Assembly: GCF_030814415.1 (NCBI RefSeq)
Contig: NZ_JAUSVB010000001.1
Location: 62,001-126,000 of the forward strand
Source: Cellulomonas humilata
Lineage (GTDB): Bacteria > Actinomycetota > Actinomycetes > Actinomycetales > Cellulomonadaceae
Direction: 5' to 3'
DNA: 64,000 nt
Positions 1 to 7,937 of this stretch are shown here, piece after piece (the stretch's first letter is position 1; each line of letters begins with the position of its first letter). The notes beneath the pieces are model-generated. The model saw only the letters and a program-made list of their open reading frames with translations. It was not told the origin of the DNA and did not search any database. A program made the translations under genes and the position numbers.

Positions 1-1
1 A

Positions 2-139
2 GACAACACCGGACGGCTGCGGCCGGTCCGATGGGACCTCACGGACCTCGCCGGCCGGCAGGCCCAGGTCCAGGTGCTCGACGACGCGACCGGCGCATGG
101 GGGCATCTGATCGTCGATCAGGTCGTCCTCAGCGACTAG
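2..139 (+). CDS. C-terminal fragment of a GH32-type (levanase/fructanase-like) glycosidase
   Basis: The window opens inside a gene. Its last 45 codons are readable and end in TAG at 137-139. The fragment reads as a strand-rich tail with W-D-L-T-D-L-A-G followed by D-D-A-T-G-A-W-G-H and V-D-Q-V-V. This is the pattern I associate with the end of the beta-sandwich module of secreted GH32 levanases and fructanases, where a Gly-His/Val-Asp-Gln motif precedes the terminus. The catalytic part is outside the window, so the assignment rests on this short tail only. A tRNA follows 81 bp later. Another module with a lectin-like fold is the main alternative. Confidence 0.5.
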   Translation, partial: DNTGRLRPVRWDLTDLAGRQAQVQVLDDATGAWGHLIVDQVVLSD

Positions 140-220
140 CCCGACCCCCTGCGCGCTGCCGCCTGAGCCGGCGACGGCTGGTAGTGTCGTGCTCCGCATC
201 GACCCCCGGGTCGGTGAGCG

Positions 221-293
221 GCCCGCGTAGCTCAGTGGATAGAGCGTCTGCCTCCGGAGCAGAAGGTCGAAGGTTCGAGTCCTTTCGCGGGCA
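221..293 (+). tRNA. tRNA-Arg (anticodon CCG)
   Basis: A full cloverleaf can be drawn. The acceptor stem GCCCGCG (221-227) pairs with CGCGGGC (286-292), and A293 is the discriminator base. A D-arm with GCTC...GAGC is present. The anticodon arm TCTGC-CTCCGGA-GCAGA carries CCG, and the T-arm contains the GTTCGAGTC core. The 3' CCA is not encoded. This tRNA reads the CGG arginine codon, which is common in such GC-rich genes. A weak -10-like TAGTGT lies at 182-187. No attachment-site repeat or integrase is visible nearby. Confidence 0.95.
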
Positions 294-438
294 CACACAA
301 GACCACGGACGGCACCAGCCCGTCGTGTCCTCCCCGCCGCGTGATCTGCAGCGGCCGGCCAACCCTGTCCGCAGGCTCGAGCCGTTCCTCGCACCGACGC
401 GCCCCCATCGTCCGAACGGGTCCACAGTCGACCATCCC

Positions 439-467
439 TTGCTCGTCGCTGGTCACGTGTATAGCGT
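439..467 (+). promoter_or_regulatory. Promoter of the TetR gene, probably leaderless
   Basis: TTGCTC (439-444), a 17-bp spacer and TAGCGT (462-467) form a plausible sigma-70-type promoter. Transcription would begin about 7 nt later, at or next to the ATG at 475. There is no ribosome binding site before that ATG, so the transcript is likely leaderless. Confidence 0.5.
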
Positions 468-474
468 GTTGGTC

Positions 475-1131
475 ATGCATACAGCCGCGTCGCGAGCGGT
501 TCGGGCGTCCGACCTCACCGCGCGCGCCCGGATCCGGGACGCGGCCATCGCGTGCTTCGCCGACGAGGGCTTCGACGCCTCGTTCCGGACCATCGCTCAG
601 CGTGCAGGCGTCTCTCCTGGGCTGATCACCCACCACTTCGGTTCGAAGACGGCGCTGCGCGCGGAGTGCGACGCCGAGGTGCTGCGCCACTACCAGGAGC
701 TGAAGACCAGCAGCCTCGCCGATCCCAGCGCCTCTCTCCTGCAGAACCTCACCGGACCCAGCACGGCCGCTCCGCTGGTCGTGTACCTGCTACGCGCGAT
801 CCATGCCGGCGGGAAACCCGCACAAGAGTTCCTCGAGCACCTCATCGACGGCGTCCGGGAGGTCATGCGGGTGGGGGTCGAGACCGGCGTCGTGCGGCCG
901 TCGCGCGACGAGGAGGCACGCCTGCGGTACCTCACCTACCAGACGATGGGCGCTCTGCTCATCCAGTTCCTCACGTCCCCGGGGGCGACGCCGGAGGAGT
1001 TCGTCACGTCGGCCCGGGACGGACAACGGGACCAGATCCTGCCCACGCTCGAGCTGTTCACGGAGGGCTTCCTCACCACCCGGCGGATGCTCGACGACTA
1101 CCTCCTCTACGTCGGCGACCCGCCGCGGTAG
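475..1131 (+). CDS. TetR/AcrR family transcriptional regulator
   Basis: This 218-aa protein has an N-terminal TetR helix-turn-helix at about residues 15-60, including R-I-R-D-A-A-I-A-C-F-A-D-E-G-F and the recognition part G-V-S-P-G-L-I-T-H-H-F-G-S-K. A helical ligand-binding C-terminal domain follows. The frame stays open upstream through the tRNA, but that part is non-coding. I start at ATG 475 because the HTH begins just after it and a promoter hexamer ends 7 nt before it. The gene lies 84 bp before a two-gene ABC exporter on the same strand. TetR-exporter pairs of this kind normally repress the pump until its substrate binds. The ligand is unknown. Confidence 0.88.
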   Translation: MHTAASRAVRASDLTARARIRDAAIACFADEGFDASFRTIAQRAGVSPGLITHHFGSKTALRAECDAEVLRHYQELKTSSLADPSASLLQNLTGPSTAAPLVVYLLRAIHAGGKPAQEFLEHLIDGVREVMRVGVETGVVRPSRDEEARLRYLTYQTMGALLIQFLTSPGATPEEFVTSARDGQRDQILPTLELFTEGFLTTRRMLDDYLLYVGDPPR

Positions 1132-1215
1132 CAGCAGGCGTCCCAGCCCGCCGAACCGAGAACGACACAGAGCGCTCGACCGACCCCTCCCCGGCAATGA
1201 ATCGAAGGAACAGGC

Positions 1216-2139
1216 ATGTCCAGCAACGCCATGGCCCTGCAGGTCGAGGGCCTCGAGAAGAGCTTCGGAACCGTGCACGCGCTTCGAGGGCTCGACCTGG
1301 CGGTCCCGACCGGCCAGGTGACCGGGTTCCTCGGACCGAACGGGTCCGGCAAGACGACGACGATCCGGATCCTGCTGGGCCTGCTCCGGTCCGACGGCGG
1401 ACGGGCGAGCCTCCTCGGCGGTGACCCGTGGAGCGATGCCGTCGCCCTGCACCGGCGGATCGCCTACGTGCCTGGGGACGTCACGCTCTGGCCCAACCTG
1501 ACCGGCGGCGAGGCGATCGACATCCTGTGCCGCCTGTCGGCGCCGCTCGACCCCGCGCGCAAGAGGGCGATGCTCGACAGGTTCGAGCTCGACCCGACCA
1601 AGAAGGCCCGCACGTACTCGAAGGGCAACAGGCAGAAGGTCGCCCTGGTCGCGGCCCTGGCCTCCGACGCGGAGCTGCTGCTGCTCGACGAGCCGACCAG
1701 TGGGCTCGACCCGCTCATGGAGGCGGCGTTCACCGAGTCGATCCGCGAGGTGAAGGCCGCCGGACGCTCCGTGCTGCTGTCCAGCCACATCTTCTCCGAG
1801 GTCGAGAAGCTCGCCGACCGGGTGACGATCATCCGCGACGGCGTGACGGTCGAGTCCGGCACGATCGCCGAGCTTCGGCACCTCACGCGCACGCAGGTGA
1901 GCACGGTGCTCGACGGTGGGGCCGACGGGCTCGCGACCCTCGCGGGCGTGCACGACCTGGCGGTCATCGACGGCCGAACGACGTTCGCGGTCGACGACGC
2001 CGAGCTGCCCACCGTGCTGGCCGCGGTCGCAGCCCTGCGCCCGCGTTCGCTCGAGGCCAACCCACCGTCGCTCGAGGCCCTGTTCCTGCGCCACTACGGC
2101 GACGAGCTGGCGGCGCTCTCCGGCGGGAGCCAGAGATGA
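1216..2139 (+). CDS. ABC transporter ATP-binding protein (drug-export type)
   Basis: A 307-aa cytoplasmic ATPase subunit. The Walker A motif G-P-N-G-S-G-K-T-T spans residues 40-48. The signature region is Y-S-K-G-N-R-Q-K around residue 134, a variant of LSGGQ seen in DrrA-like exporters. Walker B with catalytic glutamate is L-L-L-L-D-E-P at D158-E159, and the switch histidine is in S-S-H-I. A C-terminal extension of about 80 residues follows, as in antibiotic-export ATPases. AAGGA lies 8 nt before the ATG. The stop overlaps the permease start by 4 nt (ATGA), so the two subunits are translationally coupled. The TetR gene upstream is the likely regulator. Confidence 0.92.
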   Translation: MSSNAMALQVEGLEKSFGTVHALRGLDLAVPTGQVTGFLGPNGSGKTTTIRILLGLLRSDGGRASLLGGDPWSDAVALHRRIAYVPGDVTLWPNLTGGEAIDILCRLSAPLDPARKRAMLDRFELDPTKKARTYSKGNRQKVALVAALASDAELLLLDEPTSGLDPLMEAAFTESIREVKAAGRSVLLSSHIFSEVEKLADRVTIIRDGVTVESGTIAELRHLTRTQVSTVLDGGADGLATLAGVHDLAVIDGRTTFAVDDAELPTVLAAVAALRPRSLEANPPSLEALFLRHYGDELAALSGGSQR

Positions 2140-3785
2140 CTGCCACCGTCCGCGCCCCCGAGGTCGCGCCGGCCGCACCCCGACACGCCGCGGTCACGCT
2201 CGCCGGCACCGGACCGATGGTGCGGTTCGTCCTGCGCCGCAACCGTGTCCGGCTGGCCGTGTGGTTCGTCGTGCTCGTCGGGATGTTCGCCTACATCGCG
2301 ACGTACTACAAGGAGCTGTTCCCGACCCAGACGTCGCTCGACGACTTCGCCGCGCTGTCCGACACCCCCGGCATCAAGGCGCTGACCGGCCTGTCGGCTG
2401 CGGCGGACACGCTCGGCGGGGCGGTCTGGACGAAGGGCTGGATGACCATCGCCCTGAGCCTGGCGATCGGGGTGGCGTTCCTCGTCACGCGCAACGGCCG
2501 GGCCGACGAGGAGGTCGGCCGCACGGAGCTGCTGCGCTCGCGGATGCTGGGCGTGCACGCGTACTCCGCAGCGTCCTGGGTGGTCCACGGTGTGCTCTGC
2601 GTCGCCGTCGGGCTCGGCATCGCCCTGCTCTCCGCGGCGAACGGGCTCGATCCCGCGGGAACCGGCGTCGCCGGGTCGTTCGTCCTCGGCGCCTCGGTCG
2701 TCGGCGTAGGCCTGTTCGGGCTCGGCGTCGGTGCGGTCGCCGGCCAGGTGGCGTCCACGTCACGCGGCGCGAACGCGCTGGCGTCGACCGTGATCATCGG
2801 CTTCTACGTCGTGCGGATGATCGGTGACCTCGGTAGCGGGGCGCTGACGTGGGCCTCCCCGATCGGCTGGGGCGAGTACATGCAGCCGTACGCCGGCAAC
2901 CGGTGGTGGCCGTTCGCGCTGCTCCTCGTGCTCGCCGGCGCGCTGCTGGCCGTCGCCACCAGGATCGAGGCGACGCGGGACCATGGCGCCGGGCTGCGCC
3001 CGGAGCGACCGGGACCGGCCGACGCACCGGTGCGGCTCGCGTCGCCACTCGGGCTCGGTCTGCGCCTGCAGCGCGGTCCGATCGTCGGCTGGTCCATCGC
3101 GGTGGTGCTCGCCGCCCTGCTGTTCGGCTCGATCATCGACGCGATGACCGCCCTGCTCGACGACGCCGGCGGCGGTGCGGACGACCTGCTGCGAGGCTCT
3201 GGCGTCCAGGCGCTGCTCGCGCTGCTCGCGGGGATGATCGCGCTGGTCACCGCGATCTTCGCGACCCAGCAGGCCGTCTCCCTGCGCACCGAGGAGGCGA
3301 GCGGGCTCATCGAGCCACAGCTCGCCGGGGCAGTGTCCCGCACCGGCTGGACGCTGCAGCGGCTCCTCATACCCGTCGTCGGCTCGGCCGTGCTGCTGCT
3401 CGTCGGCGGTGGTCTGCTCGGCGCGGTCTACGGCTCGGTGGTCGGTGACTCGTCGCAGGCGGCGACGATGGCCGGGGCCGCGCTCGTGTACTGGCCCGCG
3501 GTCATGCTGCTGGTCGGGATCGCGGTGGCGCTCTTCGGCTGGCTGCCCCGCCTCGCCGTCCCCCTGACGTGGGGACTCCTGGCGGCCATGTGGTTCGCCG
3601 CGATGCTCGGCGACGTGTTCGGCCTGCCGCAGTGGCTCCTGGACGGGTTGCCCTTCTCGGCCGTGCCGTACCTGCCGCTCGAGCCGATGTCGTGGACCCC
3701 GGTCGTGGTCCTGACCCTCCTCGCCTGCGCGCTCGTCTGGACCGGGATCCACCGGTTCACCCGCCGCGACGTGCAGCAGGGGTGA
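2136..3785 (+). CDS. ABC transporter permease, exporter of polyketide antibiotics type
   Basis: A 549-aa integral membrane protein with two similar halves of about six hydrophobic segments each, separated by a polar stretch near residues 285-300 (about nt 2990-3035). The length and layout fit the long DrrB/TnrB3-like permeases of actinobacteria, which pair with a single ATPase. The reading frame is open well upstream, but the real start is ATG 2136, which overlaps the stop of the ATPase gene. Residues 1-35 are cytoplasmic, and the first membrane span begins at L-A-V-W-F-V-V-L-V. The pump probably expels an amphipathic drug or toxin. The substrate cannot be read from the sequence. Confidence 0.88.
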   Translation: MTATVRAPEVAPAAPRHAAVTLAGTGPMVRFVLRRNRVRLAVWFVVLVGMFAYIATYYKELFPTQTSLDDFAALSDTPGIKALTGLSAAADTLGGAVWTKGWMTIALSLAIGVAFLVTRNGRADEEVGRTELLRSRMLGVHAYSAASWVVHGVLCVAVGLGIALLSAANGLDPAGTGVAGSFVLGASVVGVGLFGLGVGAVAGQVASTSRGANALASTVIIGFYVVRMIGDLGSGALTWASPIGWGEYMQPYAGNRWWPFALLLVLAGALLAVATRIEATRDHGAGLRPERPGPADAPVRLASPLGLGLRLQRGPIVGWSIAVVLAALLFGSIIDAMTALLDDAGGGADDLLRGSGVQALLALLAGMIALVTAIFATQQAVSLRTEEASGLIEPQLAGAVSRTGWTLQRLLIPVVGSAVLLLVGGGLLGAVYGSVVGDSSQAATMAGAALVYWPAVMLLVGIAVALFGWLPRLAVPLTWGLLAAMWFAAMLGDVFGLPQWLLDGLPFSAVPYLPLEPMSWTPVVVLTLLACALVWTGIHRFTRRDVQQG

Positions 3786-3838
3786 CGGCGGTCGCTCACG
3801 GTTCGACGAGGTCCGTTCCGGGCTGAGCCGCAGGGTGC

Positions 3839-3887
3839 TTGACGGAATCTTGACGGCTTCGGCCGAGGTCTTGACGCAACGTTGTCG
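3839..3887. promoter_or_regulatory. Tandem TTGACG direct-repeat array upstream of the DUF4118 gene (candidate KdpE site)
   Basis: Four hexamers lie in the same orientation: TTGACG at 3839, 3850 and 3871, and TTGTCG at 3882. Their spacing is 11, 21 and 11 bp, so all lie on one face of the helix. The same array with identical spacing occurs at 17427-17475 upstream of the kdp operon. OmpR/KdpE-type response regulators bind tandem direct repeats with about this period, so shared control by KdpE is a reasonable inference. The target is probably the + strand gene at 4021, whose start is 133 bp downstream. Confidence 0.6.
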
Positions 3888-4020
3888 GCCCGCGCGGCGT
3901 CGACGGCGTCATGCTCGAGGAACACCCGGCACGGGCACTCGAGCCGCCGCCCAGGCTCGATGATCGCGCGGTCGACACCGGCCGCCGACCGATCCCGGGC
4001 CACGCGCAAGAGGAGGAGTG

Positions 4021-4803
4021 ATGGTGGACAGCCCGTCGTTCGTCCGGTTCCCTCGAAGGGTCCTGCTTGCCTACGCGGCGCTGGCACCACTGATCGTCGC
4101 GGCGACACTGCACGCGCTCGGGGACCGGGTGACGACCACCACGGCGGCCCTCGTCATGGTTCTCCTGGTGGTCGCCGCCGCCGCCACCGGCCTCCGTTCG
4201 GCGGGCATCCTCGCCGCTCTGTCCGCCGGCGCGTGGTTCGACTTCTTCCTCACCGAGCCCTACGGCAGCTTCAAGGTCACGAACAGCGACGACATCCAGG
4301 CGACGGTGCTGCTGCTGGTCGTCGGCTTCGCCGTCAGCGAGCTCGCGCTGTGGGGTCGCCGCCAGGAGGCGCGGGCGAGTCGCCGCGCCGGCTACCTCGA
4401 CGGCGTGTTCGGCACCGCAGACATCGTCGCCCAGGTCGGGACCACGCCCGAGGCACTGATCGACCGCGTCCGGCGGCAGATCGTCGCGATACTCGAGATC
4501 GACGCGTGCCGGTTCGAGCCCAGCGGAACCGAGGGGCGCTCGACCACCCGCCTGAACCACGACGGCTCGGTCACGCAGCGCGGCGCCGAGGTCGACGTCG
4601 ACCGTCATGGACTGCCGACCGACGACGTCATCGCGCTCGACGTGAGCCACCGCGGTGTCGTCCGGGGCCGTTTCGCACTCACAGCATCGACGCGAGTCGT
4701 CCGACCCACCGTCGAACAGCGCCGTGTCGTCGTGCTGCTCGCCGACCAGGTCGGCTCCGCCCTGGCCGCCGGTTCGCAGCCAAGTCGTGCCGGAGGCACG
4801 TGA
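4021..4803 (+). CDS. DUF4118 (KdpD-type membrane sensor) protein without a kinase domain
   Basis: A 260-aa protein. Residues 10-115 hold four membrane helices with the DUF4118 pattern G-I-L-A-A-L-S-A-G-A-W-F-D-F-F-L-T-E-P. The KdpD encoded at 10227-12749 has the matching V-G-F-L-L-L-N-W-F-F-T-L-P. A cytoplasmic region of about 140 residues follows that looks GAF-like (I-D-A-C-R-F-E-P and a closing L-A-D-Q-V-G-S-A-L). There is no H-box or ATPase domain. AGGAGG at 4011-4016 supports ATG 4021; GTG at 4018 and 4024 are alternatives. The TTGACG array upstream links it to the kdp genes. It may sense K+ or turgor, or be a remnant of a KdpD. Function unproven. Confidence 0.75.
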   Translation: MVDSPSFVRFPRRVLLAYAALAPLIVAATLHALGDRVTTTTAALVMVLLVVAAAATGLRSAGILAALSAGAWFDFFLTEPYGSFKVTNSDDIQATVLLLVVGFAVSELALWGRRQEARASRRAGYLDGVFGTADIVAQVGTTPEALIDRVRRQIVAILEIDACRFEPSGTEGRSTTRLNHDGSVTQRGAEVDVDRHGLPTDDVIALDVSHRGVVRGRFALTASTRVVRPTVEQRRVVVLLADQVGSALAAGSQPSRAGGT

Positions 4804-4878
4804 CCGGTCGGACTCCGGAGCACGGGTCCTGGACCTTTCCCTCGCTGATCGGGCTGATCGCAGGACCGCGACGAGCAG

Positions 4879-5283
4879 TCACGACCTCGTGGCCGGTGCC
4901 GCGACGGCGCCCTCCAGCACGGCGGTCGCGTGCTCGGTCCGCTGGAGGTAGTCGCACAGGGTGCGGCGGCTCTTGGTCAGGCAGGCGATCCGCTCGTCGA
5001 GCCCGGTCAGCTCCTCGGCGAGCATCTCGGCGACCTGTCGGGTGCACGACGCGGCGAGCTCGTCGGCCCGGGTGTCCTCGAGGTCGAGCAGCACCCTCGC
5101 CAGCCGGGTAGGAACACCGGCCCGGACCAGGCCGACGACCTGCTCGACACGGACGACGTCCTGCTCGTCGTACGTGCGGTACGTGTTCGTGGTGCGCGCC
5201 GGCGTGATGAGGCCCTGCTCCTCGTAGTACCGCAGCACCCGGGTGGAGACCCCGGTGCGGCGGGAGAGCTCACCGATCTTCAC
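4879..5283 (-). CDS. MerR family transcriptional regulator
   Basis: A 134-aa regulator. The N-terminal winged HTH runs from residue 1 to about 70, with M-K-I-G-E-L-S-R-R-T-G-V-S and the typical R-Y-Y-E-E-Q-G-L. A long dimerisation helix follows, then a short C-terminus without an obvious ligand domain. It contains two cysteines, but not in a metal-binding spacing. It is transcribed divergently from the MFS gene at 5341, with 57 bp between the starts. That gap contains a long-spacer promoter of the kind MerR proteins untwist. It most likely activates the adjacent exporter in response to a drug or oxidant. Confidence 0.9.
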   Translation of the reverse strand: MKIGELSRRTGVSTRVLRYYEEQGLITPARTTNTYRTYDEQDVVRVEQVVGLVRAGVPTRLARVLLDLEDTRADELAASCTRQVAEMLAEELTGLDERIACLTKSRRTLCDYLQRTEHATAVLEGAVAAPATRS

Positions 5284-5301
5284 GACGATCCTCCGGTCCG
5301 C

Positions 5302-5333
5302 TTGACCTTCACACTGATGTCAAAGTTTAGCGT
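5302..5333 (+). promoter_or_regulatory. MerR-type long-spacer promoter and operator of the MFS gene
   Basis: TTGACC (5302-5307) and TAGCGT (5328-5333) are separated by 20 bp, the overlong spacing typical of MerR-activated promoters. An inverted repeat, TTGAC at 5302-5306 and GTCAA at 5319-5323, brackets the spacer. The hexamer ends 7 nt before ATG 5341, so the exporter mRNA is probably leaderless. Confidence 0.65.
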
Positions 5334-5340
5334 CGAAGAC

Positions 5341-6585
5341 ATGACCACCACCCCCGCCCTCACTCGCACCCGGCTGCCGTGGCCGAGCCTCGCGGTCCTC
5401 GGCGGTGCGACGTTCGTCATGGTCACCGGCGAGATGCTCCCCACGGCCGTCCTGCCGCAGATGAGCGCCGACCTCGGCGTCACGCAGGCGCGCACCGGAC
5501 TGCTCGTCTCGCTGTGGGCCCTGACCGTGGTCGTCGCGACGTTCCCCCTGGTCCGGCTCACGCGCCGGTGGGACCGCCGCTCGGTCGTCGCCGGGGCGCT
5601 CGTCGTCTTCGCCGCCGCGTCCGCGCTCACCGCCGTCGCACCCACCTACGAGGCGGCCGTCGCCAGCCGGCTGCTCGGCGCCGCCGTGTGCGGGCTGCTG
5701 TGGGCGACCGTCAACGCGCACGTCGCCGACATCGTGCCGTCGCGCCACCTCGCCACGGGCGTCGCGGTGGTGCTCGGAGGGGCGACGCTCGGCACCGTCA
5801 TCGGGGTGCCCCTCGCGAGCTTCGTCGCCCATGGCTGGGACTGGCGGGTGGCGTTCGGGTCGCTCGCCGTGCTCGGCGGCGTGGCGGCGGCGCTGGCGCG
5901 GGCGGTCGTGACGCGCGCCGTCGTGACCGGGTCCGCCGACGAGCGCGCCGCCGCCCCGGTCGGGCAGCTGCGACCGGTGCTCGTGGTCGCCGGCCTGGTC
6001 GGCCTCGTGCTCGTCGGGCACTTCGCGGCCTTCACGTTCGTCACCCGGCTCGTCGCCGACGCGTCCGCGGGGCTGCCCGGCGGCGTGAGCGGGGCGCTCC
6101 TGGTGTTCGGGGCGTCGTCGGCCCTCGGGCTCGCGCTCGTCGGCCGGGTGCGGGACGGCTGGACCGCGCCGGTGCTCGTCACCACGACGTTCCTCGTGGC
6201 GGTGTCGCTGCTCGCCCTGGTCGTGGTCGACGGCCGCCCGGCCGTCGGCATCGTCGTGCTCGTGGCGTGGGGCCTCACGTCCGGCACGCTCCCGCCGCTC
6301 GCCCAGACGCTCATCATGCGGATCGCCGGCCCCGAGCACCGTGGCACCGCCGGCGGCGTCATCCCGGTCGTCTTCAACCTCGGGATCGCGGTGGGGGCGG
6401 CTGTCGGCAGTCTCGTCGTCGAGCGGTCCGCACCGGCCGCCCTGCCGGTGCCCGCGGCGCTCGTCGTGGCCGTGGCGGCGGTCGGGCTGGTCCTCGCGAC
6501 GCGGTCGAGCGCCGCGCCCGACGCCCCACCGGTAGCCGCGCGGGCGCTCGTCGAGCCCGCGACTCCGGCGCCGTGCCCGTCCTGA
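5341..6585 (+). CDS. MFS transporter (drug/sugar efflux, AraJ/YdhP-like)
   Basis: A 414-aa, 12-helix major facilitator. Helix 1 contains M-V-T-G-E-M-L-P-T-A-V-L-P and the loop 2-3 region contains R-L-T-R-R-W-D-R-R. Motif C-like glycines occur in helix 5 (G-G-A-T-L-G-T-V-I-G-V-P). The E-M-L-P-T-A-V-L-P pattern near the N-terminus is typical of DHA1 family efflux proteins of the AraJ/CmlA type. The open frame extends far upstream but runs over the MerR gene. ATG 5341 sits 7 nt after the promoter hexamer and is the clear start. Divergent MerR control points to inducible drug export. The substrate is unknown. Confidence 0.88.
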   Translation: MTTTPALTRTRLPWPSLAVLGGATFVMVTGEMLPTAVLPQMSADLGVTQARTGLLVSLWALTVVVATFPLVRLTRRWDRRSVVAGALVVFAAASALTAVAPTYEAAVASRLLGAAVCGLLWATVNAHVADIVPSRHLATGVAVVLGGATLGTVIGVPLASFVAHGWDWRVAFGSLAVLGGVAAALARAVVTRAVVTGSADERAAAPVGQLRPVLVVAGLVGLVLVGHFAAFTFVTRLVADASAGLPGGVSGALLVFGASSALGLALVGRVRDGWTAPVLVTTTFLVAVSLLALVVVDGRPAVGIVVLVAWGLTSGTLPPLAQTLIMRIAGPEHRGTAGGVIPVVFNLGIAVGAAVGSLVVERSAPAALPVPAALVVAVAAVGLVLATRSSAAPDAPPVAARALVEPATPAPCPS

Positions 6586-6620
6586 CCGCCCAGACACCCG
6601 GCGCCGCTGTCGGCCGCCGG

Positions 6621-6626
6621 TAACGT
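6621..6626 (+). promoter_or_regulatory. -10-like hexamer of the second MFS gene
   Basis: TAACGT ends 7 nt before GTG 6634, and no ribosome binding site is present between them. This suggests a leaderless transcript separate from the upstream MFS gene. I see no clear -35 box. Confidence 0.4.
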
Positions 6627-6633
6627 CCTGGGC

Positions 6634-7857
6634 GTGAGCGAGTCGTCCTCAGCACGTCGCCCCTTGCCCGTCCGGGCGATCGCTCCGCTCTACCTCGCGG
6701 GGTTCACCACCGCGTTCGGGGCGCACGGCCTCGCAGCCGCCCTGGGGACCCAGACCGACGACGTCGGGCTGACTCTGCTGGCGTTCGGCGCGCTCCTCGC
6801 GCTCTACGACCTCGCCGAGGTCATCCTCAAACCCGTCTTCGGGGCCCTGAGCGACCGGATCGGCGTCAAGCCCGTCATCGTGGGGGGACTCCTCGCGTTC
6901 GCGATCGTCTCGCTGCTCGGAGCAGTGCTCACGGCACCGGCGATGCTCGCTGTGGCCCGGCTCGGTCAGGGCGCCGCCGCGTCGGCGTTCTCCCCGGCAT
7001 CGTCGTCGGCGGTCGCGCGGGTGGCCGGGCCTGCCGCCGCGGGGCGGTCGTTCGGCCGGTACGGCGCGTGGAAGAGCCTCGGGTACGCGATCGGTCCGCT
7101 GCTCGGCGCAGGGCTCCTGGTCCTCGGCGGACTGCAGGCGCTGTTCATCGCGCTGGCGGTGCTGGCGACCGGCGCGACGGTCTGGGCCGCGGTCGCGGTG
7201 CCGAACCTCCCCGTCCTGCCGCGGCAGCGCTCCACGGTCGCGGACCTCGCGCGCGAGCTGGCGGTCCCGTCGTTCCTGGTCCCGACGGCCGTGCTCGCGG
7301 CGAGCACCGCGGCGCTCGGGGTCGCGGTGGGCTTCCTCCCCCTGCTCGGCACCACCCTCGGGCTCGGGACGGCCGCCAGCATGGGGGTGGTGACCGTCCT
7401 CGCGCTCGCGTCGACCGCCGTGCAGCCGCTGGTGGGCCGCCTGCGTGACGACGGCCGGATCGACACCCGGCGCTGGGCGCCCGCCGGCCTGGTCGCCGTG
7501 GCGGTCGGGGTCCTCCTCGTCGCGGCGGCACCGCACCCGGTCACCATCTACGCAGCCGCTCTCCTGGTCGGTCTGGGAATCGGGGTCGCCACACCCCTCG
7601 CGTTCGCCCACCTGGCGGCGACGACACCCCCGGAGCGCATGGGCCGCACGATGGGTACCGCTGAGCTGGGCCGGGAGATCGGTGACGCGGGTGGTCCGCT
7701 GCTGGTCGGCGCGGTCGCCGTCGCGGCGAGCCTGCCCGTGGCGCTCGGCGTCTTGGCAGCGGTCACCGCCGGTACCGCAGCCGTGAGCGCCACCGCCCTT
7801 CGCCCCGCCCCTGCGGCAGATCCCACGGTCGAAGGCGCATCTCAGCCACAGACGTAG
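6634..7857 (+). CDS. MFS transporter
   Basis: A 407-aa, 12-helix major facilitator. It carries the loop 2-3 motif G-A-L-S-D-R-I-G-V-K-P (about residues 70-80) and a P-E-R-M-G-R-T-M-G-T-A-E-L-G-R-E sequence in the second half that corresponds to the loop before helix 11. GTG 6634 is chosen because the first membrane span (A-I-A-P-L-Y-L-A-G-F) starts 15 residues later and a promoter hexamer precedes it. It lies between an exporter controlled by MerR and a metal-type MerR gene. It is likely an efflux permease; substrate unknown. Confidence 0.87.
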   Translation: MSESSSARRPLPVRAIAPLYLAGFTTAFGAHGLAAALGTQTDDVGLTLLAFGALLALYDLAEVILKPVFGALSDRIGVKPVIVGGLLAFAIVSLLGAVLTAPAMLAVARLGQGAAASAFSPASSSAVARVAGPAAAGRSFGRYGAWKSLGYAIGPLLGAGLLVLGGLQALFIALAVLATGATVWAAVAVPNLPVLPRQRSTVADLARELAVPSFLVPTAVLAASTAALGVAVGFLPLLGTTLGLGTAASMGVVTVLALASTAVQPLVGRLRDDGRIDTRRWAPAGLVAVAVGVLLVAAAPHPVTIYAAALLVGLGIGVATPLAFAHLAATTPPERMGRTMGTAELGREIGDAGGPLLVGAVAVAASLPVALGVLAAVTAGTAAVSATALRPAPAADPTVEGASQPQT

Positions 7858-7899
7858 ACCCGGCGACGACCCGGTGTCCACCGACGTCGCCGCTGCCTC

Positions 7900-7931
7900 T
7901 TGACCTTCGAGTCGGGTCGAAGGTTTACGGT
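7900..7931 (+). promoter_or_regulatory. MerR-type promoter/operator, autoregulatory and leaderless
   Basis: TTGACC (7900-7905) and TACGGT (7926-7931) are 20 bp apart. A perfect inverted repeat, ACCTTCGA (7903-7910) and TCGAAGGT (7917-7924), fills the spacer. The hexamer ends 6 nt before ATG 7938. This is the standard architecture of a metal-responsive MerR promoter, here driving the regulator gene itself and the small membrane protein after it. Confidence 0.75.
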
Positions 7932-7937
7932 CACCAC

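Noticed and set aside
221..293. tRNA-Arg as an integration site for the resistance genes
   Set aside because: I found no integrase, no repeat of the tRNA 3' end within the window, and no change in base composition that I could see.
31..474. Upstream extension of the TetR reading frame
   Set aside because: It runs through the tRNA-Arg and the end of the previous gene. The HTH begins after ATG 475 and a promoter precedes that codon.
454..479. Inverted TGTAT...ATACA pair around the TetR start as an operator
   Set aside because: The arms are only 5 bp and separated by 16 bp, which is weak in the absence of a second copy near the ABC genes.
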